Below are positions 1-4,300 of a stretch of 5,246 bases of DNA, piece by piece (within the stretch, counting starts at the first letter, position 1; each line of letters opens with the position of its first letter). This DNA is from DATBMY01 sp036554605. Its GTDB lineage: Bacteria > Acidobacteriota > Blastocatellia > UBA7656. Below the pieces are notes generated by a model. The model was not told the DNA's origin and did not search any database. It worked only from the letters and a program-made list of their open reading frames with translations. The stretch lies in assembly GCA_036554605.1 (NCBI GenBank), contig DATBMY010000111.1, positions 1-5,246 of the forward strand, in the 5' to 3' direction. Both the position numbers and the translations under genes were made by a program.

Positions 1-2
1 TT

Positions 3-146
3 CTTATAGATTCTGTCGAAGGTGCCCGGCAGGCAACCGAATATGCGGGAACCCGGTCACGATTTTACAACACGAAGTTGGTGATTGCGGAGGTGATCAC
101 TCCGGGTATGTCGCGCAGAGGCCCGAGCGTCCGCCGGGCCGCGTAG
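3..146 (+). CDS. Possible C-terminal tail of a gene entering from the left edge (partial)
   Basis: An open frame runs in from the window edge and ends at a TAG at 144-146, giving about 47 residues. The translation begins LIDSVEGARQATEY, continues through a stretch rich in valine and isoleucine, and ends in a basic tail (MSRRGPSVRRAA). It reads more like protein than the other frames here, but I recognise no family. If real, it would converge on the secreted-protein gene at 238-846, and the tandem hairpins at 195-234 would lie between the two 3' ends as a shared terminator. A second plus frame stays open from 2 to 211, and a 57-codon minus frame lies at 66-239; both look less protein-like. The call is weak because only a short tail is visible and there is no start or motif. 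Confidence 0.25.
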   Translation, partial: LIDSVEGARQATEYAGTRSRFYNTKLVIAEVITPGMSRRGPSVRRAA

Positions 147-194
147 CGGAAACTCACATAATGCATGCTGCTAACGGCGAAAACCGGACTAGCG

Positions 195-215
195 ATATTC
201 AAGAGTATTGAATAT
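195..215. terminator. Perfect hairpin, distal member of a tandem pair
   Basis: ATATTCAA (195-202) and TTGAATAT (208-215) form an 8-bp perfect stem around the 5-nt loop GAGTA. It directly abuts the second hairpin at 216-234 with no spacer. The stem is AU-rich and has no T-tract on either strand, so it is not a classic intrinsic terminator alone. Its place beyond the stop of the minus-strand gene suggests a role in 3'-end formation or mRNA protection. Confidence 0.4.
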
Positions 216-234
216 GTTTCAGCGATGCTGAAAC
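216..234. terminator. Perfect hairpin just after the secreted-protein stop codon
   Basis: GTTTCAGC (216-223) and GCTGAAAC (227-234) form an 8-bp perfect stem around a 3-nt loop, GAT. On the minus strand it starts 3 nt after the TGA (238-240) of the secreted-protein gene. With the adjoining hairpin at 195-215 it makes a two-stem structure of the kind that ends transcription or blocks 3' exonucleases. There is no T-run after it, so termination may be factor-assisted or bidirectional between convergent genes. Confidence 0.5.
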
Positions 235-237
235 GCA

Positions 238-846
238 TCAACGCGGGAGAACGCTTCCGCTCGAGCGCAAGCCCATAAGCCGGGCAGGGAAGACGCCGAA
301 ATCCTCAACCTCCCACGTATTGCCGTCTTTGAGCCTGACGCGCGCCGCCGGGATGAGCGTCCCTTCTCCCTTCCCGTTCCTGTCGAGGAATATTTCCGCG
401 TAGCCTATGCGATAGTCCTGCGACCTTGTGCCATAGCGCAGCTCAAAAAAGCCGAGGTTACGTTCATAAAAGACGGTCAGCTTTGTCCCTCCTTCATCCC
501 ACTCGTCGGCGATGACGGCGTTAGCGGTGACGCCCACGCCCGTGCCGATCTGTATTTGCCCGGCATCCATTTTTGAGAGCGCGTCGAGCAAGCCATCCTG
601 CCCGCCGCTCCCGAGCGCGTCGTTGAGTTCGCGGACCTGATTGGGGGCCGTCAGGCTGTTGACGATCAACGAGAACGGGCGCGTTCGTCCGGCTAAGCGC
701 CCGCCGATACCTATGACCGTGCCGTTGATTCGTAGTCTCGAAGATCTACTGCCCTGAGCCTCCGCCTCGGGCGGAGGGTGCAACGGGGCGACGCCCGCCA
801 CGCAGCAGAGAGCGAATAAAAGACTCAGTACTCTCTTTTTCTTCAT
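238..846 (-). CDS. Secreted protein of unknown function, acidobacterial-type family
   Basis: This is a 202-residue protein with an N-terminal signal peptide: MKKKR, a hydrophobic core at about 6-20, and a likely signal peptidase I site after AEA at 28-30. The two adjacent cysteines (14-15) do not sit in a lipobox, so it is probably not a lipoprotein. The mature part is predicted beta-rich, with the segments GGQDGLLDALSKM (81-93), DRNGKGEGTLIPAARV (155-170) and WEVEDFG (178-184). From memory this pattern matches uncharacterised secreted proteins frequent in Acidobacteriota; no function is known to me. I chose the ATG at 844-846 because GGGAGG lies just upstream; an ATG five codons earlier (859-861) would place that site inside the gene. 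It follows hsp20 on the same strand after 87 bp that contain a strong hairpin, so cotranscription is possible but likely attenuated. A TATAAC at 890-895 (minus) could be its own -10, with no good -35. Confidence 0.8.
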   Translation of the reverse strand: MKKKRVLSLLFALCCVAGVAPLHPPPEAEAQGSRSSRLRINGTVIGIGGRLAGRTRPFSLIVNSLTAPNQVRELNDALGSGGQDGLLDALSKMDAGQIQIGTGVGVTANAVIADEWDEGGTKLTVFYERNLGFFELRYGTRSQDYRIGYAEIFLDRNGKGEGTLIPAARVRLKDGNTWEVEDFGVFPARLMGLRSSGSVLPR

Positions 847-875
847 GCTTTCCTCCCTCATTGCGGAGAAGATCA

Positions 876-922
876 GAGGTAACCGCGCAGTTATATTTCA
901 TATCTGACTGCGCGGTTGCCTC
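876..922 (-). terminator. Long stem-loop between hsp20 and the secreted-protein gene
   Basis: AACCGCGCAGT (881-891) and ACTGCGCGGTT (907-917) form a perfect 11-bp GC-rich stem. After one mismatch on the minus-strand transcript (a G-U wobble on the plus strand), four more pairs extend it to 876-922. The 15-nt AT-rich loop contains a small ATAT/ATAT inverted repeat. On the minus strand the structure begins 11 nt after the hsp20 stop and ends about 20 nt before the next gene's ribosome binding site. No T-tract follows, so it may be a partial terminator, a processing or stability element, or an attenuator. Confidence 0.6.
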
Positions 923-933
923 GTTGTTAGCGA

Positions 934-1710
934 TCAACGCTTCCCGGCTGTCGTTGTCTGCGCTCTGACCTGCTGCCGCTGGTGCGATTGAGCCTCGGCG
1001 CCTTCCTCGCCTTGAATCTCGATCTGGCGACCGCGGGCTTGCTGTTGCGGCGCTTGCATCGTGATCTCTAGCACGCCGTTCTTGAACGTGGCTTTCGCGT
1101 TCTCGGCATTCACGCTCTCAGGCAGCGGCACCAGGCGGCGGAAGCTGCCGTAGGAGCGCTCCGTGCGATAGACGCCTCCCTGATTTTCCTGATGTTCGTA
1201 GCGCCGCTCGCCTTCGAGCAGAATTCCGTTGTCGGTTACTTCTACGCGTACATCGTCTTTTGTCATGCCCGGCAAGTCGGCGCGGACGACGAGCTCTCCC
1301 TCACGCTCGAAGACTTCGACTTGCGGCGCAAAAAAGCCTGCTCCCTGACGGGGTCCACCGGCCGTCGATTGCGAAGCGGGCAGGGTGCCGCCCATGCCAA
1401 AATCTTCAAACATTCTGTCCATCTCTTCCGTAAAGCGGCGCATCAGCGCGAACGGGCTCATCCTCATCAAGTCAAACGGATTGGCCCCGAACAGCGAAGG
1501 GACGGATGCTCCCTGGCGCGCTAATCCTATTTGACCTCCCTGCCCGGTTTGACCGGCCTGCTGTATCTGCGTGCCTCTCGCTTCGCCCGCGCTTTGCGCA
1601 GCTTGCCCGCCAGCTTGCGATGTCTGAGATGGTTGCTGCGACGGTTGCCTTGCGGACTGTTGTTGAGCGCCCTGCCTGGACGTTTCCTTGGATTGCTTTC
1701 TTGTAGTCAT
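934..1710 (-). CDS. hsp20: Small heat-shock protein, Hsp20/alpha-crystallin family, with Gln-rich extension
   Basis: This is an ATP-independent holdase chaperone that binds unfolding proteins in the cytoplasm and hands them to DnaK or ClpB. The alpha-crystallin domain spans about residues 127-222. It carries RADLPGM (143-149), NGILLEGER (161-169) and the family signature ATFKNGVLEITM (207-218). A C-terminal I-x-I oligomerisation motif (IEI, 230-232) is present. The segment at about 78-105 (NPFDLMR ... EEMDRMFEDFG) is the usual N-terminal arm. At 258 residues it is far longer than the usual 140-160. The excess is a low-complexity Gln/Ser/Gly/Ala region at 1-65, with 18 Gln in the first 60 residues, and a polar Gln-rich tail after 233. 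The start is the ATG at 1708-1710, with GGGAGG 8 nt upstream. A leader hairpin lies further upstream. I found no CIRCE element and no complete sigma-32 promoter. The symbol names the family only. Confidence 0.95.
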   Translation of the reverse strand: MTTRKQSKETSRQGAQQQSARQPSQQPSQTSQAGGQAAQSAGEARGTQIQQAGQTGQGGQIGLARQGASVPSLFGANPFDLMRMSPFALMRRFTEEMDRMFEDFGMGGTLPASQSTAGGPRQGAGFFAPQVEVFEREGELVVRADLPGMTKDDVRVEVTDNGILLEGERRYEHQENQGGVYRTERSYGSFRRLVPLPESVNAENAKATFKNGVLEITMQAPQQQARGRQIEIQGEEGAEAQSHQRQQVRAQTTTAGKR

Positions 1711-1718
1711 TCCTTTTA

Positions 1719-1769
1719 CCTCCCATCTGTTTCATCAATCTTGGCTCAGCCTCCGCGCATAGACGGAGG
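1719..1769 (-). promoter_or_regulatory. hsp20 leader: Shine-Dalgarno plus upstream hairpin with anti-SD arm
   Basis: On the minus strand the leader contains CCTCCG (1769-1764), an 8-nt loop and CGGAGG (1755-1750), a perfect 6-bp hairpin. The hsp20 Shine-Dalgarno sequence GGGAGG lies downstream at 1724-1719. The hairpin's CCTCC arm is also complementary to GGAGG in that site, so the two pairings exclude each other. This could let the leader switch between an open and an occluded ribosome site. The complementarity is seen directly; the regulatory role is inference. It does not match the ROSE or fourU heat-shock thermometer patterns I know. Confidence 0.35.
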
Positions 1770-2189
1770 AATATTCAAGAAGTAGTTTCCGGCAGCGCCG
1801 GTAGAGCTTTGAAGTGAATGATCGAGTTCGCGCTTTTCAGCGCCGGTTATCGAGATCGGAGTGATCATGACTGTAGCCGGGCTCCATTGCCTCTTGTGGC
1901 CCCGATGAAATATCAAAGCACAAGCTAAGGGTTTCAATGGCGCAGAATAGATTAGTTATGTTCTGGTGGGAATTCGCAATGACGTCCGCACCGTTGCGTC
2001 CACGGCTTGACTTATCGCTACTGCAAATATTCTTGGCTCTGTATGTGGGGAGCGTCAAGCTCAAAAAGACGAGCGACCGGATTTCGGGTAGCGAGGCATT
2101 GCAAGAGCAAACATCGCGACGCGCGCTCCCACGCGGCTCAAAGAGAAAACATCTGGAAGATACTTATAACTTCACATATCATGTGGTCG
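1770..2189. other. Non-coding spacer between divergent hsp20 and trmO
   Basis: No convincing gene was found here on either strand. The spacer must hold the hsp20 promoter (minus) and the trmO promoter (plus). A short CCGGC-AGC-GCCGG inverted repeat lies at 1789-1801. I could not find a matched -35/-10 pair for hsp20; TTGATA (1916-1911, minus) has no partner. A frame at 1937-2197 (+) with a TAAGGG before its ATG was considered, but its translation has no recognisable features and it runs past the trmO start. Confidence 0.5.
2007..2034 (+). promoter_or_regulatory. Candidate sigma-70 promoter upstream of trmO
   Basis: TTGACT (2007-2012, 5 of 6 to consensus) and TATTCT (2029-2034, 4 of 6) are separated by 16 bp. 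Transcription from here would give a leader of about 150 nt before trmO. A competing element, TATAAC at 2165-2170 (5 of 6 to the -10 consensus), lies 10-19 nt before the possible trmO starts but lacks a -35. Both are pattern matches only. Confidence 0.25.
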
Positions 2190-2663
2190 ATGTTTAACAT
2201 GCGACCCATAGGAAAAGTAAGCAGCCCATACAACGATTCAAGCCAGATCCCTAAAGGCTGCGGCGCACGCCACGAGGCGGAGGGGTTTCTGGAGATACTG
2301 CCGGAGTTCGAACAGGGTCTTACGGATATAGAGGGATTCTCACATCTGTATGTCATCTGGGTATTCGACCGGGCGGAAGGGTATGACCTGATGGCCTCTC
2401 CGCCCACCGACAGCAAGCCGCACGGTGTGTTCGCGACGCGGGCGCCCAGACGGCCAAACCCGATAGGGCTGAGCGTCGTGCGACTGCTCGGGCGTGACGG
2501 GCAGAGGCTGCGGGTGGCAGGAGTCGACATGTTGGACGGCACGCCTATCCTCGATATAAAGCCATACTTATCAAACGTGGATGCGGGAGAGTTAAGGCGC
2601 GGATGGCTTGCGGAGGCTGAAGAGCAAAGAGGTCGCCAGGCCGAGCAGCGTCCCGAAGTGTAG
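2190..2663 (+). CDS. trmO: tRNA (adenine(37)-N6)-methyltransferase TrmO
   Basis: TrmO (formerly TsaA/YaeB, VirR-like fold) uses S-adenosylmethionine to methylate the N6 of t6A at position 37 of threonine tRNAs, aiding decoding. With the ATG at 2190 the protein has 157 residues. It shows RPIGKVSSPY near the N-terminus (5-14), GFSHLYVIWVFD (49-60), GVFATRAPRRPNPIGLS (79-95) and LDGTPILDIKPYL (115-127). The last two match the E. coli TrmO signatures closely. Three in-frame ATGs (2181, 2190, 2199) are possible starts, and none has a clear Shine-Dalgarno. I prefer 2190 because it leaves a short natural lead into RPIG. The frame stays open upstream to 2007, but that stretch does not look like TrmO. 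E. coli TrmO has a longer C-terminal part; this shorter form resembles the single-domain versions. The gene converges on the lipocalin-like gene, with a hairpin after its stop. Confidence 0.93.
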   Translation: MFNMRPIGKVSSPYNDSSQIPKGCGARHEAEGFLEILPEFEQGLTDIEGFSHLYVIWVFDRAEGYDLMASPPTDSKPHGVFATRAPRRPNPIGLSVVRLLGRDGQRLRVAGVDMLDGTPILDIKPYLSNVDAGELRRGWLAEAEEQRGRQAEQRPEV

Positions 2664-2666
2664 GGA

Positions 2667-2694
2667 CCAGCCCATGAGCTCGCTCATGGGCCGG
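2667..2694 (+). terminator. Stem-loop after trmO
   Basis: GCCCATGAG (2670-2678) pairs with CTCATGGGC (2683-2691) around the loop CTCG. Past one A-C mismatch, two more pairs extend it to 2667-2694. It begins 3 nt after the trmO stop. No T-tract follows. It lies between convergent genes and could serve both, though it is 116 bp from the lipocalin-like gene's stop. Confidence 0.5.
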
Positions 2695-2700
2695 CCCATG
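2685..2700. repeat. 16-bp perfect palindrome overlapping the trmO hairpin
   Basis: CATGGGCCGGCCCATG is a perfect palindrome. Its left half is also the 3' arm of the trmO stem-loop. Counting both strands, the hexamer CCCATG therefore occurs three times within 30 bp (2671-2676, 2685-2690 inverted, 2695-2700). In RNA the middle copy can pair with either neighbour but not both. As DNA it could be a dimeric protein-binding site; nothing identifies a binder. Confidence 0.5.
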
Positions 2701-2809
2701 CGATCAACCATCTGGCCGAATCAGGTTTTCAACACATCTCATGGACATTGACGAATGACGCGTCGTGGAGAAGGCTCGGAACCCCTTTGGTGAGTCGCCG
2801 CGTCTTCTC

Positions 2810-3415
2810 TCAATTCGCCGCCACGACCTTCCTTCGCGCGCCGGTGAATGGGGTGCTCGCTATGTTCGCAATCACCGAGCCGTCGGGCAAAATAAGATCG
2901 AGTATGCCATCCCCAATGAGAGTATCGTCATTAATTATTCGCACTCTGCCGCGAACGCGAAGTCTCCCGACGGTTTCCCCCGTCGGGCCAAAGGCGAACA
3001 TCTCGAACGTCACGTTGTAGTCGTTTTTCTTGCCCTCCCAAACGCCGTGCGCCGGGCTAACATTCAATTGAGGCAGGAGCGATGAGGTTTCGGTCATCGT
3101 TCCGTCAACATTGTAAGTTTGCAGGGAGCCGAATGCGGGTGAATCGCTCGGCGATACGGTTAATGCCCATGTGCCGACGATCCTCTTTTTAGGGTCTGCG
3201 TCGTGCGGCTCGATTGCTTCGGCTGCTGCGTATTGCGTCTCTTGACCGGGCTCAAACTGCCGCGCGGCAGTCGCTCCACTGCCGCTTCGCGCGATTGCCG
3301 CCCAGCCGGCATCTGTTCGGCGCTCGGCCCGCTCCGTTTGCGCGTTTGCGATCGGGGCTTGAGCCGCTGCGAAGGCTGAAATGACCAGAGTTAAAATAAA
3401 TATTTTCACGTTCAT
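2810..3415 (-). CDS. Secreted lipocalin-like protein of unknown function
   Basis: This is a 201-residue exported protein. The signal peptide is MNVK followed by a hydrophobic core (5-20), with a likely cleavage site after ANA (23-25). A polar linker of about 50 residues follows. The C-terminal domain (about 76-195) starts with RIVGTWALTV, carries HGVWEGKKNDYNVTFEMF in the middle, and ends with FTGARR. This GTW...GxW...TGxR layout is typical of lipocalin-like beta-barrels that carry or sense small hydrophobic molecules, but no ligand can be inferred. The start is the ATG at 3413-3415, behind AAAGGAG with an 8-nt spacer. A TTG 14 codons upstream (3457) stays in frame but would swallow that site and place a charged stretch before the signal peptide. 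The gene is divergent from the ECF sigma factor, with 282 bp between the starts, and convergent with trmO. Confidence 0.8.
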   Translation of the reverse strand: MNVKIFILTLVISAFAAAQAPIANAQTERAERRTDAGWAAIARSGSGATAARQFEPGQETQYAAAEAIEPHDADPKKRIVGTWALTVSPSDSPAFGSLQTYNVDGTMTETSSLLPQLNVSPAHGVWEGKKNDYNVTFEMFAFGPTGETVGRLRVRGRVRIINDDTLIGDGILDLILPDGSVIANIASTPFTGARRKVVAAN

Positions 3416-3697
3416 CGACTTTTCTCCTTTCAATTTGAAGATCATGAACTTTTCCAATCTTTCGGCGCTGGCTATAAGCGAGAACCACCTGAGGTAATGG
3501 CGGACCTCGTTTATCTCGCCCGCGCATCAAAAAAGTCTCCTTGCGGAAGTAGAAGCAATGGCGTTTTTCTCTCCCATTAATGAAAGTCGGAATCCGCTTC
3601 GAGGAAGTATCATGCGGAGAAAAGAATCTCTCTGATGATCTTTAGGGCGAGAGTCATGATAGGTATATAATTGTGCCGTTTTTCGGTTTGGTGCTCT
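3416..3697. other. Divergent regulatory spacer, lipocalin-like gene / ECF sigma factor
   Basis: These 282 bp separate two divergent starts and should contain both promoters. On the plus side a perfect TATAAT is visible (separate entry). On the minus side I found the lipocalin-like gene's Shine-Dalgarno (AAAGGAG, about 3424-3430) but no convincing -35/-10 pair. TTATAG near 3472-3477 (minus) is the best -10-like hexamer and has a poor -35. No clear ECF-type GGAAC promoter was found. Minus frames crossing this spacer look like shadows. Confidence 0.5.
3641..3671 (+). promoter_or_regulatory. Promoter candidate for the ECF sigma factor
   Basis: TATAAT (3666-3671) matches the -10 consensus exactly. 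The upstream TTTAGG (3641-3646) is a weak -35 at a long 19-bp spacing. Transcription would start near 3678, leaving about 20 nt before the ATG at 3698. The in-frame TTG at 3671 overlaps the last base of this -10, which argues against it as the start. A housekeeping promoter would make the sigma gene constitutively expressed and shift control to the protein level. Confidence 0.5.
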
Positions 3698-4300
3698 ATG
3701 TCTGAAAGGAGTCTTCGGGTGTCCTCCTCCCGCGAGACAATTACTGACTTGCTCATCCGGTGGCGTGAAGGCGACAAAGCCGCGCTCGACAAGCTGGTCC
3801 CGGTCGTCTACAAAGAACTGCGCCGCATGGCGAGTTACTATATGCGCCGGAGGCGTCCAGCTGATACGCTTCAAACCTCCGCGTTGATCAACGAGGCGTA
3901 CCTCAGACTCTTAGATCACAAGCAGATGCGCTGGCAAAACCGCGCTCACTTTTTTGCCGTGGCCGCGCAGGCTATGCGGCGAATTCTGGTAGATCACGCA
4001 CGCGCTCGCAACGCGGCCAAGCGAGAAGGGGGCGTTCTTAAAGTCTCGCTAGATCAAGCGGCGGATGTCTGCCAGCAGCGAGCGGGAGAACTGATCAGGC
4101 TCGACGATGCCTTGAAAGAGCTGGCTCGATTTGACGCGCGAAAAAATCGCATCGTAGAACTCAGATACTTCGGCGGATTGAGCGTGGAGGAGACGGCTGA
4201 GGTGCTTGAAGTCTCTGCGGTCACGGTGAAGAGAGAATGGCGCGCCGCCAGGTTATGGCTGCTGCGCGCCATGAAGGAGGGGAGCGGTCTTGACTCCTGA
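3698..4300 (+). CDS. ECF-type RNA polymerase sigma factor, TIGR02999/ECF_sigma (PF07638) family
   Basis: This is a 200-residue alternative sigma factor that directs RNA polymerase to a dedicated promoter set. Region 2 spans about 14-105. It includes ADTLQTSALINEAYLRLLD (56-74), WQNRAHFFAVAAQAMRRILV (79-98) and then DHARARNAAKR. Region 4 spans about 137-192 with the helix-turn-helix LSVEETAEVLEVSAVTVKRE (161-180). These strings closely match the family common in Acidobacteriota and Planctomycetes. It lacks the acidic DAED-type stretch of most ECF factors at the start of region 2.2 and has Thr/Ser there (T57, T60, S61). The start is the ATG at 3698; there is no obvious Shine-Dalgarno, and the upstream TTG at 3671 clashes with the -10. 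The 3' end overlaps the kinase gene by 11 nt. No anti-sigma gene is adjacent, so control by the kinase is the likely mode (inference). Confidence 0.93.
   Translation: MSERSLRVSSSRETITDLLIRWREGDKAALDKLVPVVYKELRRMASYYMRRRRPADTLQTSALINEAYLRLLDHKQMRWQNRAHFFAVAAQAMRRILVDHARARNAAKREGGVLKVSLDQAADVCQQRAGELIRLDDALKELARFDARKNRIVELRYFGGLSVEETAEVLEVSAVTVKREWRAARLWLLRAMKEGSGLDS
4274..4292 (+). promoter_or_regulatory. Shine-Dalgarno and TTG start of the kinase, inside the sigma gene
   Basis: AAGGAGG (4274-4280) lies 9 nt before the TTG at 4290-4292, within the last codons of the sigma factor. This near-perfect site decides a non-ATG start. The resulting first residues (TPERW) match the usual N-terminus of such kinases. 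The 11-nt overlap with the sigma stop suggests translational coupling. Confidence 0.8.

Noticed and set aside
66..239. 57-codon minus-strand frame starting at an ATG that overlaps the secreted-protein stop (TGATG)
   Set aside because: Its start lies within the tandem hairpins, it has no independent ribosome site, and the translation resembles no known protein. I considered a permease-like N-terminus but the match is too poor.
1472..1738. Minus-strand frame overlapping the hsp20 start, preceded by a CGGAGG
   Set aside because: It lies in another frame across the Gln-rich hsp20 coding region, and its Arg/Ser-rich composition is that of a shadow. The CGGAGG is better explained as a hairpin arm.
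1750..1779. CTTGAA on the minus strand upstream of hsp20 as a sigma-32 -35 element
   Set aside because: There is no CCCCAT-like -10 at the right distance. A CIRCE inverted repeat was also looked for and is absent.
1192..1785. Plus-strand frames antisense to hsp20
   Set aside because: The hsp20 reading is certain from its domain, and these frames are open only because of its codon composition.
1937..2197. Plus-strand frame of 86 codons with a TAAGGG 5 nt before its ATG, just ahead of trmO
   Set aside because: The translation has no recognisable domain or motif, and its end overlaps the preferred trmO start. It is most likely chance openness in the spacer.
2768..2809. Loose nested stem (GAGAAG/CTTCTC with smaller inner pairings) after the lipocalin-like gene stop
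   Set aside because: The stem is interrupted by large unpaired stretches and has no T-tract, so it is not a supportable terminator.
3527..3874. Minus-strand frames antisense to the sigma factor start and the divergent spacer
   Set aside because: They overlap well-supported sigma region 2 coding sequence and show no protein features.
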